From Neobacillus terrae (GTDB taxonomy: Bacteria; Bacillota; Bacilli; Bacillales; Cytobacillaceae), in the NCBI RefSeq assembly GCF_011393025.1, contig NZ_JAAOEO010000006.1, positions 248,001 through 312,000 on the forward strand: a stretch of 64,000 nucleotides of DNA, written 5' to 3'. Each line of letters starts with the position of its first letter. Within the stretch, counting starts at the first letter, position 1. This document shows positions 51,660 to 60,426 of this stretch, one piece after another. The notes below the pieces were generated by a model that made no database searches, was not told the origin of the DNA, and saw only the letters and a list, made by a program, of their open reading frames with translations. Position numbers and translations under genes: made by a program.

Positions 51660-52380
51660 ATACCCCGCGCTTGTTGCCCCATACATACGTATGCAGCTGG
51701 GGAAGAACTTTTACATCGTTAAGATTGGAGTCTTCACAGACTTTATTGATTAACCAGTCATATTTGTCAAGCAGTTTTTGAAGGAGAAGATTGTTGTCGG
51801 CGGTTATGATATCATCATTTCCGACCTGAAGATAAAATGGAACCCCTGGGTACCTTTTATATAGCTTTTTCGCATAATCAAAGTCAGCGTCGTCAAAAAT
51901 AACCACCTTTAAACTAAAGTTTTGGCCTGATTCTCTCAGATTGGCAACTATAGTATCTAAAACTTCAAAATTAGTGGCCATTTTAGAGCTTGGTGGTTTT
52001 GGGGAAAGCGTCAGTTCATCAATATCCAAAAACCAATCCTGCCAGCGGCTTCCCTGTGTTTCGAGACAAATCTTAATATCATTTTCCTGTAGGATAGCAA
52101 TTAAACTATCCAGATTTTTCAATAGAGCAGGATTGCCTCCGGAGATGGTAACACAGGAAAAGCGATTTCCGCCAGTGGCTTTTAATTCTTCCCAAATTTC
52201 CCTTGCTTCCATTTGCCTAATTAATTCTTTTCCTGAACCATCCCAGGTAAAAGATGAATCACACCAGGCGCAGGAGTAATCACAGCCAGCAGTTCGGACA
52301 AACATAGTCTTTTGGCCGATTACCATGCCCTCTCCCTGTATGGTCGGGCCAAAAATTTCCATTACGGGAATTTTACTCAA
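51658..52380 (-). CDS. queE: 7-carboxy-7-deazaguanine synthase (radical SAM)
   Basis: A 240-residue radical-SAM enzyme. IFGPTIQGEG at the start, then the iron-sulfur motif CDYSCAWCD (C-x3-C-x2-C) and TISGGNPALL. It rearranges carboxy-tetrahydropterin to 7-carboxy-7-deazaguanine, third step of queuosine (preQ0) synthesis. Start is TTG at 52380, reading MSKIPVMEIFGP, overlapping the end of queD by 8 bp; the longer open frame upstream lies inside queD. Confidence 0.93.
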   Translation of the reverse strand: MSKIPVMEIFGPTIQGEGMVIGQKTMFVRTAGCDYSCAWCDSSFTWDGSGKELIRQMEAREIWEELKATGGNRFSCVTISGGNPALLKNLDSLIAILQENDIKICLETQGSRWQDWFLDIDELTLSPKPPSSKMATNFEVLDTIVANLRESGQNFSLKVVIFDDADFDYAKKLYKRYPGVPFYLQVGNDDIITADNNLLLQKLLDKYDWLINKVCEDSNLNDVKVLPQLHTYVWGNKRGV

Positions 52381-52849
52381 CTTCCATCCACTCCCGTCTT
52401 GCCTCCGCATAGCTTGTTGGCGTTTCAAACAGGCGGACAAATTCCACACGTGCTCCGTCATAATGTTCTTCTCTATATTTTATGGCCTCTGCCATCTTTT
52501 CATAAATCCACACAACCATATTTTCAGCTGTTGTATTCATTGGCGGAAGCGTTTCATTTAAGTATTTATGATCAAGGAAAATCTCAATCTCCGATTTCCA
52601 AATTTCTTTAATATCGCCAAAATCAATCATCAGGCCGCGTTCGTCCACAAAGCCGCTTAAACCAAAGATAACCTTATAAGTGTGGCCGTGGAGATTTTTA
52701 CATTTTCCTTCGTATGCATGTAGATGATGGGCGGAATCAAAAGTGAACTCCTTACTGACAAGGACCCTTTTATGATGATATTTTAATTGGCTGAGCTGGA
52801 TGTCTTCATCTATTTTTTGCAGTTTATCAACAATACGGAAACCGTACAT
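52373..52849 (-). CDS. queD: 6-carboxy-tetrahydropterin synthase
   Basis: A 158-residue T-fold enzyme with the zinc ligands in DSAHHLHAY and KNLHGHTYKV, the catalytic His/Asp region DHKYLN and PTSYAEAR with a conserved Glu later. It converts dihydroneopterin triphosphate to carboxy-tetrahydropterin. Translationally coupled to queE and 3 bp from queC. Start ATG at 52849 follows GGAAGGGG. Confidence 0.93.
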   Translation of the reverse strand: MYGFRIVDKLQKIDEDIQLSQLKYHHKRVLVSKEFTFDSAHHLHAYEGKCKNLHGHTYKVIFGLSGFVDERGLMIDFGDIKEIWKSEIEIFLDHKYLNETLPPMNTTAENMVVWIYEKMAEAIKYREEHYDGARVEFVRLFETPTSYAEARREWMEVE

Positions 52850-52852
52850 GCC

Positions 52853-53515
52853 CTACAGCCCCTTCCGCTCTTCCAGATAATCATCCAGACCTTTTTTCCT
52901 CAGCTTGCAGGCCGGACATTCGCCGCATCCGTCGGCCACAATTCCGTTATAGCAGGTAAGTGTTTTTTCCCGGACAAAATCAAAGGCACCAAGCTCATCA
53001 GCAAGCTTCCAGGTTTCTGCCTTATTGAGCCACATTAAAGGTGTGTGGATAACAAACTGTTCATCCATGGATAGGTTTAAGGTTACATTCAGAGATTTAA
53101 CAAATATGTCTCTGCAGTCGGGATAACCGCTGAAATCTGTTTCGCAAACTCCTGTAATAATATGCTTGGCGCCAATCTGGCTTGCCAGAACACCTGCAAA
53201 AGACATAAACAGGAGATTGCGCCCTGGTACAAAGGTAGATGGAAGCTCTCCATTTTCCCCTTCCTTTACGGCTATGTCATCTCGTGTAAGGGCGTTAGGA
53301 GCCAGCTGATTTAATAGGCTCATATCAAGAATATGGTGTTTTATTCCAAGTTCCTTTGTTATATTTTTCGCACATTCAATTTCGGTGATATGTCTTTGGT
53401 TATAATCAAAAGTTACAGCGACAACCTCAGCAAATTGCTCTTTTGCCCAAAAAAGGCAAGTCGTGCTGTCCTGACCACCGCTGAATACTACAACTGCTTT
53501 TTCATCTTTTAACAT
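52853..53515 (-). CDS. queC: 7-cyano-7-deazaguanine (preQ0) synthase
   Basis: A 220-residue N-type ATP pyrophosphatase. [13 protein letters not shown] is the PP-loop (residues 8-20), [12 protein letters not shown] and the zinc site CNGI...[11 protein letters not shown] at the end are intact. It converts carboxy-deazaguanine and ammonia to preQ0. First gene of queC-queD-queE, directly behind a preQ1 riboswitch. Confidence 0.94.
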   Translation of the reverse strand: MLKDEKAVVVFSGGQDSTTCLFWAKEQFAEVVAVTFDYNQRHITEIECAKNITKELGIKHHILDMSLLNQLAPNALTRDDIAVKEGENGELPSTFVPGRNLLFMSFAGVLASQIGAKHIITGVCETDFSGYPDCRDIFVKSLNVTLNLSMDEQFVIHTPLMWLNKAETWKLADELGAFDFVREKTLTCYNGIVADGCGECPACKLRKKGLDDYLEERKGL

Positions 53516-53530
53516 ATAGAATTCTCCTTT

Positions 53531-53604
53531 AACGAAAAAACAGCACTACTAAGAAAGCAGTACTGTTTTCCCTAGTTTTTTCGAGAGGGTAGCTAGAACC
53601 TCTT
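53531..53604 (-). promoter_or_regulatory. preQ1-I riboswitch with terminator hairpin
   Basis: On the minus strand the leader contains AGAGGTTCTAGCTACCCTCT (about 53603-53584) followed by an A-rich segment AAAAAACTAGGG: the P1 stem, C-rich loop and pairing tail of the small class I preQ1 aptamer. Immediately downstream (53569-53534) a GC/AT stem (AACAGTACTGC / GTAGTGCTGTT) ends in T residues, a typical intrinsic terminator. Binding preQ1 should favour termination and shut off queCDE. It is upstream of queC as expected. Confidence 0.9.
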
Positions 53605-53789
53605 CCGTCCTTACGGATACTATTTCATTCACAAAATCTATTCTACCATAATATTAATCTTTTTAGGGAAAACTTTTTCACCATAAATAACAGCTGTGTA
53701 AGTGTGACAGAGAATTATATGAATGATGAAACACGGTTATTCGTATAGAGGCTAAGAAAAATTATCCTATATCATAATTTCGTGCGAAT

Positions 53790-54130
53790 TAAATTCATGG
53801 ATGCTTTCCTTGTGCTATCGCATTTCCTTCGTGCGGTGATTATTCGGAATGCCATTTCTATGTCCTGTGGGAAAGCGGGTCAAGGGCGTAAAAGCACCGG
53901 GTGATAGAAGAACGGAAGGCCTTGTTCAGTCCTGACAAGCGCAGAAGGGCCTGGAGCTGAAGTGGGTCTTCACTTCAACAACGGCAGGCCTGAGGCAGTC
54001 TCGAGGGGCTTGGCGCTAAATTTGACAGGCTACCGAACCGCCAGCGGAAAGCGAGCGCCTCCTGACAGGCAAATGACGGCATTCCCTCCGATGATTCTTC
54101 AAGTGAGCTTTCCTTTGTGGAGCAGATCAT
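53790..54130. repeat. Dispersed repeats: a diverged type A copy and a minus-strand type B copy
   Basis: The gap 53605-54194 has no gene. Near 53795-53870 is CTTTCCTTGT plus TTCCTTCGTGCGGT, a rearranged type A copy. 53866-54100 holds a type B element on the minus strand: GCGCTCGCTTTCCGC, GGTTCGGTAGCCTGTCAAA and GCGCCAAGCCCCTCGAG, shared with the copies near 61736 and 63216. The elements carry internal inverted segments. Mobility class is unknown. Confidence 0.65.
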
Positions 54131-54194
54131 CAGGCATCTAATAAAGCTTTAAATTAAAGAAAAAGGGCTGCTTTATACACAGCTCTTACTAAAA

Positions 54195-54794
54195 TTATTT
54201 AAACCAGCCTTTTTCTTTGGAATGGGTTATGGCTTCTATTCGGTTTGTGACCTGTAGTTTATCCAAAATTGTGGAGATGTAGTTTCGAACTGTTCCAGTT
54301 GTAAGACTTAGCTTAGAAGCTATTTCCTTAGTATTTCGGCCGTCTGCAACCAGTTCTAGCACTTCCATTTCGCGTTCAGTCAGGGGGTTTTCTTCACTGT
54401 ACAAATCATCCATTAACTCCGGTGCATAAATTCTCTTTCCAGCCATAACATTACGGATAGAGTTTGCCAATTCCTCACTTGGACTGTCTTTCAATAAGTA
54501 GCCGCGCACTCCTGCTTTAACTGCTCTCTGGAAATATCCTGATCTTGCAAAAGTAGTTAATATAATGACCTTGCAGTCTGTTTTCTTTAATTCCTCTGCT
54601 GCTTCCAGGCCATTTTTTCCAGGCATTTCAATATCCATAATACATACATCAGGCTTTAGCTCCTGGACAAGTCTGATCGCTTCACCGCCATCGTTTGCCT
54701 GGCCAACAACCTTCATATCGTCTTCCAAATTGAGAAGGGAACCCAAGGCCCCAAGAAGCAGCCTCTGATCTTCTGCAATAACGATGCGAATCAT
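54195..54794 (-). CDS. desR: Response regulator DesR (NarL/FixJ type)
   Basis: A 199-residue regulator with a receiver domain (Asp pair EDQ near residue 8, phosphorylated Asp54 in CIMDIEMPGKNG, Lys in LKDSPS) and a LuxR-type HTH at the end: LTEREMEVLELVADGRNTKE, then ASKLSLTTGTVRNYISTI. The length matches Bacillus DesR. It is activated by DesK and switches on the desaturase gene in the cold. The gene overlaps desK by 4 bp. Confidence 0.93.
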   Translation of the reverse strand: MIRIVIAEDQRLLLGALGSLLNLEDDMKVVGQANDGGEAIRLVQELKPDVCIMDIEMPGKNGLEAAEELKKTDCKVIILTTFARSGYFQRAVKAGVRGYLLKDSPSEELANSIRNVMAGKRIYAPELMDDLYSEENPLTEREMEVLELVADGRNTKEIASKLSLTTGTVRNYISTILDKLQVTNRIEAITHSKEKGWFK

Positions 54795-55924
54795 ATACTT
54801 TCCTCTCCTTTGAAAAGCCTGACCATGTTTGGAACTTTAATAAAAAGAGTTGTTCCTTGGTCAACCTTAATATCCAAGCTTCCATTTACAAATTCCAAAC
54901 GTTCCCGCATACCCGCCAAACCGCTTCCATTGCTGAAATTAATTTCATTTCCCGCAAGGCCGTTATCATGAACACTCATTACTGTTTTGCTGTCTGTTTG
55001 TTCAAAGATTACAGTACAAACAGTAGCCCCACTATGCTTGACCACGTTGGTAACAGCTTCTTTTAAACACATGCTTAAAATATTTTCAGTCAGCAGGGAC
55101 ACATTAGACAAGGAAAATTCCTCATCTATTACCAACTCAATTTGTGCTGCTTTAAGAATTTGTTTTACCATTACTATTTCATCCTTGAGCCGAATACCCC
55201 TCATTTCTGAGACCATTTTCCTAACTTCATTTAGAGCAGTTCTGGCGGTTTGCTGGACGTCTGCCAATTCCTCACGTGCTTTTTCAGGATCTTTATAAAC
55301 CAGCCTTCGGGCAAGATCGCTTTTCAAGCCAATTAACGAGAGCTTTTGACCCAGCGTATCGTGAAGATCCCTAGCTATGCGCTGCCGTTCTTCCTGTTTT
55401 ACCAATTCTGAAATTCTTTTATTCGCATCCTCCAGCTTCTCCTCAAGCTTTCCTCTCTCCTTGTGGTATCTCAAAGTAAATGGGAGAAGAATGATACTTA
55501 TCCAAACAATAATTACAAATGGAACCTGTTTGATAAAAAGCTCCTGCCTGAGGGCGAATTGAAAATTAATAACGGCCGACATACCTACCAGATGGATAAT
55601 ATACAGCGTTAGAAAAGGAATTTTATTTTTAATATTGCCGATAAAATAAGCAAGAAAAAATGCAAAGTATATGTAGCTAAACAAAGCAGTCAGTGTAATG
55701 CTTATTGCAATAAGCAGGATGGTCCACAAATAAACAGGCCAGCCCTTCGATATAAAGGCAAATCGGTAGAAGACAAAGAACAAAAGCGTTAAAAATATTC
55801 CTATTACACTTTCCAGAGTTGATGGCTGCTGAAAAATAAAATAAAAAGGAAGGATACCAAGGATTGTCCATATGTAAGGTGATATTCCCGTATTTTTGAG
55901 TAAAAACCAATATCGTTTAAACAT
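54791..55924 (-). CDS. desK: Membrane thermosensor histidine kinase DesK
   Basis: A 377-residue kinase: about five hydrophobic helices in the first 155 residues, a linker helix, the HisKA_3 motif RIARDLHDTLGQKLSLIGLK with the phosphorylated His, then the ATPase lid region HDNGLAGNEINFSNGSGLAG and GMRERLEFVNG. In B. subtilis DesK senses membrane thickness and fluidity and controls DesR phosphorylation. The first helices show polar residues near the outer end (KNTGIS), as in the buoy motif region, though I cannot prove its function. Confidence 0.92.
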   Translation of the reverse strand: MFKRYWFLLKNTGISPYIWTILGILPFYFIFQQPSTLESVIGIFLTLLFFVFYRFAFISKGWPVYLWTILLIAISITLTALFSYIYFAFFLAYFIGNIKNKIPFLTLYIIHLVGMSAVINFQFALRQELFIKQVPFVIIVWISIILLPFTLRYHKERGKLEEKLEDANKRISELVKQEERQRIARDLHDTLGQKLSLIGLKSDLARRLVYKDPEKAREELADVQQTARTALNEVRKMVSEMRGIRLKDEIVMVKQILKAAQIELVIDEEFSLSNVSLLTENILSMCLKEAVTNVVKHSGATVCTVIFEQTDSKTVMSVHDNGLAGNEINFSNGSGLAGMRERLEFVNGSLDIKVDQGTTLFIKVPNMVRLFKGEESI

Positions 55925-56025
55925 TTAATAATACTCCATCCATTTTTTCTATCCCTTATTTTACCACAAAAAAGGGCCACAAATGCCTTCTAAAATAGGA
56001 TAAATATAAATCAATTTAAATTGAA

Positions 56026-56052
56026 AGACTCCCCTGTTAAGGGGAGCCACAT
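56026..56052 (-). terminator. Weak terminator hairpin between des and desK
   Basis: CTCCCC / GGGGAG stem with a six-base loop after the des stop codon, followed by TCTTTC. It would reduce read-through from des into desK-desR. Confidence 0.6.
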
Positions 56053-56056
56053 TTGT

Positions 56057-57088
56057 TTAAATTTCAGGCTTCACATTTACCGAAAGGCTTTTTTTAGCGG
56101 CCTTTTTTACATCGCGGAAGGTAACAAAATTTTTCTTTTTCTCATCCCAAAGGCGGAATTTTAAAGAACTCAAGCTTGTTGCCAATGTGATTGTTGGAAC
56201 ATTCTGCAGAGGAACAGTGTTATTATGAGCCTCTTCTAGCTTGTAATTAGGGACTCTTGGACTTAAGTGGTGAACATGGTGGTAACCGATATTCCCAGTC
56301 AGCCATTGCAATAATTTTGGAAGCTTATAATAGGAGCTTCCTTCCACTGCTGCTTTAACATACTCCCATTCCCGGTCAGGCTCAAAGTAGCCATCTTCAA
56401 AAGTATGCTGCACGTAAAATAACCAGATACCAGCAGACCCAGAAATCATAAATATAGGAAGCTGAACTAACAGGAAATTTTGCCAGCCGATTGCCCAGCA
56501 AAGAAGTGCAGCTGCTCCAGCAAGTAGTACATTTGTAAGATACAAATTCATACGTTCCTTTTTTCTCGCTCCTTTACGGTTAAAGCGATTTTTCAATAGG
56601 AAAACGTAAATGGGACCTATGCCAAACATTACGAGCGGATTACGATAAAATCGGTAAGCTATTTTTAATAAAAGTGGTGCAGCTAAATACTCTTCAACCG
56701 TCATGGTCCACATGTCGCCTGTTCCCCTCTTGTCCAAATTGCTGCTTGTTGCATGATGAACAGAGTGGTCATGAGCCCACTGATCATAAGGGAATAGAGT
56801 TAAAACTCCTGTTATCGTTCCAATTATTCGATTAGCTGTACGGTTTTTGAAAAATGAGTGATGGCAGCAGTCATGGAAAATAATGAAAATCCTTACTAGA
56901 AAACCTGCTGCAGCAATAGAAATGCCCAATGTTAACAAATAAGAAATTGAAAGGCTTTTATATGCCAAATACCAAAGGGCGATAAATGGCGCCAACGTAT
57001 TAAACAACTGAATGATACTATCTCTTGTCAATGATTTTTCATAAGGGGCGACCTGTTTCTTTAAATTTTTCGTATTCTGTTCCAACAT
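56057..57088 (-). CDS. des: Membrane fatty acid desaturase (Des-type)
   Basis: A 343-residue membrane desaturase. Three His boxes are present: HDCCHHSFF (near 73-81), HDHSVHHATSSN (near 108-119) and, near the end, GYHHVHHLSPRVP. The arrangement and length match Bacillus Des, which introduces a delta-5 double bond into existing phospholipid acyl chains in the cold. It uses ferredoxin or flavodoxin electrons. Start ATG at 57088 lies 12 nt after AAAGGGG, a wide spacing. Coupled in context with desK-desR downstream. Confidence 0.93.
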   Translation of the reverse strand: MLEQNTKNLKKQVAPYEKSLTRDSIIQLFNTLAPFIALWYLAYKSLSISYLLTLGISIAAAGFLVRIFIIFHDCCHHSFFKNRTANRIIGTITGVLTLFPYDQWAHDHSVHHATSSNLDKRGTGDMWTMTVEEYLAAPLLLKIAYRFYRNPLVMFGIGPIYVFLLKNRFNRKGARKKERMNLYLTNVLLAGAAALLCWAIGWQNFLLVQLPIFMISGSAGIWLFYVQHTFEDGYFEPDREWEYVKAAVEGSSYYKLPKLLQWLTGNIGYHHVHHLSPRVPNYKLEEAHNNTVPLQNVPTITLATSLSSLKFRLWDEKKKNFVTFRDVKKAAKKSLSVNVKPEI

Positions 57089-57149
57089 TTTTGCATTATT
57101 CCCCTTTCGTTTCTTTCTTAATTTAAGTATAGGAAAAAGATTATATTCT

Positions 57150-57200
57150 TACTAGTAGCAGGTATCATATCCTGCATATGATAAATGTCATATACAGTGC
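57150..57200 (-). promoter_or_regulatory. Candidate DesR-binding region upstream of des
   Basis: Two inverted repeats lie together: ATATGA-6 nt-TCATAT (57176-57193) and GCAGG-8 nt-CCTGC (57158-57175), about 70-105 bp upstream of the des start. Position and tandem inverted-repeat form fit a response-regulator operator; the B. subtilis DesR site has not been compared base by base. Confidence 0.45.
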
Positions 57201-57353
57201 CCTAGAAATCATATTTTTAATTCCTTTTTAAAAATTTCCCGTTTTGCTTGCTAATAAACTTACTATTTTTTCCTTATATCATTTCCAATGTTACAGTTTA
57301 TTTTAAACCTTAGGGGGTAAAATGGATAATAATAGAAGGTAAGAAGGGATAAT

Positions 57354-57836
57354 ATGAGGAATAACGCTACTTCTGATAATTATAGATACTCTTCACGCAA
57401 TGTCTGGTCAGGAATTTTATTTGGTATTGGAATTGCTGCCTTCATTGATGAATGTATTTTTCACCAGCTGCTTCATTGGCATCATTTTTACGATAATTCG
57501 ACTACTGCTGTCGGTCTTGTATCTGATGGCCTGTTTCATGCATTTAGCTGGTTTGCAACCATTGCCGGTTTATTTTTATTTGCGGACCTCCGCCGCCGGA
57601 ATGTCCTTTGGGCTGGTAAATGGTGGGGCGGAGTTTTACTTGGTGCAGGTGGATTCCAATTATATGATGGTACAATACAGCACAAGTTATTGAGAATCCA
57701 TCAAATCCGTTATTATGTAGATATTCTGCCATATGATTTAACATGGAATATACTTGCGGTTATCATGACGGTTTTGGGTATACTCCTTATTCTTCGTGCA
57801 AAACAGCAGTCTCTTAAAACTAGAGGAACAAACTAA
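57354..57836 (+). CDS. DUF2243 family membrane protein
   Basis: A 160-residue protein with four hydrophobic helices. Diagnostic segments are AAFIDECIFHQLLHWHHFYD (residues 22-41) and LVSDGLFHAFSWFATIAGLF, with a set of His residues facing the membrane interface and IQHKLLRIHQIRY in the third loop. The family is of unknown function; the conserved His and the neighbouring CtaG-like protein suggest metal (perhaps copper) handling. ATG at 57354 follows AGAAGGG. The next gene begins 1 nt after its stop. Confidence 0.85.
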   Translation: MRNNATSDNYRYSSRNVWSGILFGIGIAAFIDECIFHQLLHWHHFYDNSTTAVGLVSDGLFHAFSWFATIAGLFLFADLRRRNVLWAGKWWGGVLLGAGGFQLYDGTIQHKLLRIHQIRYYVDILPYDLTWNILAVIMTVLGILLILRAKQQSLKTRGTN

Positions 57837-57837
57837 C

Positions 57838-58611
57838 ATGAGTCATAACCATGATTTCAGTAATCTTCTTTGGACTACTTTTTTGGCCAGCGGAATTCTT
57901 GTTTATGTTTTTGCGGGATTATATTCAAGCAGGAAGCTGAAAAATTGGCCGATCCACCGTTATATTTTTTGGATAATCGGTACCCTTTCCCTCATTATTG
58001 GAGCATTTTTAATGGGTAAACCATCGCACCATTCCTTTGGCACTCATATGCTGATCCATTTGCTTATTGGTATGATATCGCCATTATTTCTTGTTCTTTC
58101 AGCACCGATGACATTAATTTTGAAATCCTTAAATGTATCTCATGCAAGAATTGTGACCTGTGTTTTAAAAAGTAAGCTCATTAATTTTTTTATAAATCCT
58201 TTTGTAGCTGCTGTTATGAATGCTGGGGGCCTTTGGCTCCTTTATACCACTGGACTTTATACAAAAATGCAGGCGAGTGCCTTGCTTCATGTCCTTGTGC
58301 ACCTGCACCTGTTTCTGGCCGGTTATCTTTCAGCTTTATCGATTATATATATCGACCCTGTTCACCGCCGGTATAGTTTTAAAATTCGTGCTATTGTTCT
58401 CGTGGCAACCATTGCAGCCCATGATATTCTCTCTAAATTCATTTATGCCCATCCGCCAAAGGGAGTTAGTCTAAATGAAGCACACTCAGGTGCAATGCTT
58501 ATGTATTATGGAGGGGATGCGGTAGAACTTATCATTCTTATTGTTTTATGTTATCAATGGTTTAAGGCTGAAAAACCGCGCAAATCCTATGTTTTAGCAA
58601 ATGACCCTTAG
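57838..58611 (+). CDS. CtaG (caa3-type) cytochrome c oxidase assembly-like protein
   Basis: A 257-residue polytopic protein with about seven helices. GTHMLIHLLIGMISPLFLVL, then HVLVHLHLFLAGYLSALS and the C-terminal GDAVELIILIVL resemble the caa3 CtaG family (PF09678). Several His (HML IH, LLHVLVHLH, AAHD, EAHSG) could bind copper. In Bacillus CtaG is needed for active cytochrome caa3; this is a paralogue or diverged member. ATG at 57838 directly follows the DUF2243 stop codon. Confidence 0.82.
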   Translation: MSHNHDFSNLLWTTFLASGILVYVFAGLYSSRKLKNWPIHRYIFWIIGTLSLIIGAFLMGKPSHHSFGTHMLIHLLIGMISPLFLVLSAPMTLILKSLNVSHARIVTCVLKSKLINFFINPFVAAVMNAGGLWLLYTTGLYTKMQASALLHVLVHLHLFLAGYLSALSIIYIDPVHRRYSFKIRAIVLVATIAAHDILSKFIYAHPPKGVSLNEAHSGAMLMYYGGDAVELIILIVLCYQWFKAEKPRKSYVLANDP

Positions 58612-58639
58612 GAATTGAGTGCCTATTTAATTTGAATCT

Positions 58640-58668
58640 GGCTGTCTGCTCCATGAGGGACAGCCTTT
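58640..58668 (+). terminator. Terminator after the CtaG-like gene
   Basis: Stem GGCTGTC / GACAGCC followed by TTTAGTCT. Confidence 0.75.
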
Positions 58669-58767
58669 AGTCTGTTTATAGAAGATTGTATTTTGAAAAA
58701 TTTTTCTCCTTTATTTGGCTGTCATGATAAAATAAGTTTAGTTTTTTTAAAATAAAGGAGGGTTGTT

Positions 58768-59682
58768 ATGAGTTCAAATGGAGCTGTTATTCCTTTTCCA
58801 CGCTCGAAAGGCATAATTTTGGTTTTAATTGCTGCAACTTTCTGGGGAGTTTCTGGTACTTTTGCTCAATATCTTTTTCAGATAAAAGGCTTTACCGCCA
58901 GCTGGCTCGTAGTAACCCGATTGCTTATATCAGGTGTAATCCTTCTCTTTTATTCCCATGCAGTAAAAAAACAAAATATCTTCAGTATTTGGAAAGCCCG
59001 TAAGGATAGAGTGAAGCTTCTGGTATTTGGTATTTTGGGGATGCTTGGGGTCCAATATACATACTTTTTGGCTATTGAGCATGGCAATGCAGCAACTGCC
59101 ACTGTTCTCCAGTATTTAGCTCCTGTTCTAATTGCATGCTATGTATGTTTAAAATTAAAAATACTGCCTGCTAAATATGAATTAGCTGCTATAATCCTCG
59201 CTCTATTGGGAACCTTCCTGCTTGTAACAAACGGAAATGTACACAGTATGTCGATATCGGGAGAAGCATTTTTCTGGGGTATTCTATCCGCTTTTGCCCT
59301 CGCTTTCTATACACTTTATCCGGGAAAGCTTCTTAATAAATGGGGATCTTACATAATTGTAGGCTGGGGAATGCTTATTGGAGGAATTTGTTTCTCCTTT
59401 ATCAATCCTCCCTGGGTTTTTCAGGGAAATTGGTCGTTTTCTTCATTTATAGCCGTTGTAGCAGTCGTTCTGCTGGGAACCGTAATAGCTTTTTTTTGTT
59501 ACATGGAAAGCCTTAAATATTTAAGTGCTTCTGAAACCAGCCTACTTGCCTGTGCGGAACCACTATCAGCTGCATTTCTCTCGGTTGCCTGGCTGCATGT
59601 TCCTTTCCGTACTGCTGAATGGGTAGGTACTTTCTGTATAATCGCCACAATTATGATTTTATCAGCTGTAAAAAAACAATAA
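58768..59682 (+). CDS. EamA/DMT-family transporter
   Basis: A 304-residue permease with ten hydrophobic helices arranged as two EamA repeats: GIILVLIAATFWGVSGTFAQ near the start and AFFWGILSAFALAFYTLYPG in the middle, each followed by the typical YMESLKYLSASETSLLACAEP-type segment (second repeat, near 255-275). DMT transporters export or import small metabolites; substrate unknown. Start ATG at 58768 follows AAAGGAGGG. Confidence 0.9.
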   Translation: MSSNGAVIPFPRSKGIILVLIAATFWGVSGTFAQYLFQIKGFTASWLVVTRLLISGVILLFYSHAVKKQNIFSIWKARKDRVKLLVFGILGMLGVQYTYFLAIEHGNAATATVLQYLAPVLIACYVCLKLKILPAKYELAAIILALLGTFLLVTNGNVHSMSISGEAFFWGILSAFALAFYTLYPGKLLNKWGSYIIVGWGMLIGGICFSFINPPWVFQGNWSFSSFIAVVAVVLLGTVIAFFCYMESLKYLSASETSLLACAEPLSAAFLSVAWLHVPFRTAEWVGTFCIIATIMILSAVKKQ

Positions 59683-59689
59683 TCATGAT

Positions 59690-59722
59690 AAAGCCGCCGA
59701 AATCTATTCTGGCGGCTTTTTC
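59690..59722 (+). terminator. Terminator after the EamA transporter gene
   Basis: Stem AAAGCCGCC / GGCGGCTTT with T-rich tail. The following 59723-59876 stretch has no supported gene. Confidence 0.85.
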
Positions 59723-59876
59723 TACGTTATCCATAAATCTGATCGCACGTCGGACAGGAAAGGAAAACTTCGTAAGCTTTACCTTGGACGAACTTTTCGA
59801 TAGATGTTTGATTTGGAGTGTGATATACGCAGCTACTGCTCTGATCTCACCTAAAGGCTCGGATACCCTAGTATCT

Positions 59877-60269
59877 TTACCATCCACCTAATGAATAATG
59901 CCCGGGGCCAATTAAGGCCATGGCTACAGCAACAACAATTAAAAAGAGGTTATATTCAAATCCTCCCGCTGTAACTGAAAAGCCTTTCGGGCCGTGGACT
60001 TTAACAATAGAACCGATCATCACAATAACAATAAGCAATGCTCCAAGCGGTAAATATATTCCTAAGACAAATAAAATCCCTGACAATAACTCTGCTATAC
60101 CGCTAAAGGCAGCAATCGCTTTTCCAGGCTTTATCCCTATGGATTCAAACCAGCCTCCTGTCCCCTGAATTCCGTGCCCTCCAAACCATCCAAATAGTTT
60201 CTGTGAACCATAATAGACAAATACAAATCCAACCATCAGGCGGATAAGAAGTAATCCCAAATCTGCCAT
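59877..60269 (-). CDS. DoxX family membrane protein
   Basis: A 130-residue protein with four hydrophobic helices and the DoxX pattern [40 protein letters not shown] and a final GPGHYSLGG. The family has roles in thiosulfate:quinone oxidoreductase and redox homeostasis of membranes; here role unknown. ATG at 60269 follows GGAGG. Monocistronic. Confidence 0.88.
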   Translation of the reverse strand: MADLGLLLIRLMVGFVFVYYGSQKLFGWFGGHGIQGTGGWFESIGIKPGKAIAAFSGIAELLSGILFVLGIYLPLGALLIVIVMIGSIVKVHGPKGFSVTAGGFEYNLFLIVVAVAMALIGPGHYSLGGW

Positions 60270-60426
60270 GCCATCAGCCTCCAAAAATATTATCCACTAT
60301 TTTTGTAATTCCCCAAAAATATGATATTAATACATTTTTTCAGGCAAACTTCGGGCTAATAAAAGTATGACCTCCTAAAAATCCGAAGAAAAGGCAGCCC
60401 TCAGGATGCCAGCAAATCAGCATATA

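Noticed and set aside
59651..59887. 78-codon minus-strand open frame across 59723-59876
   Set aside because: It includes the EamA terminator antisense and has no start site; no gene supported.
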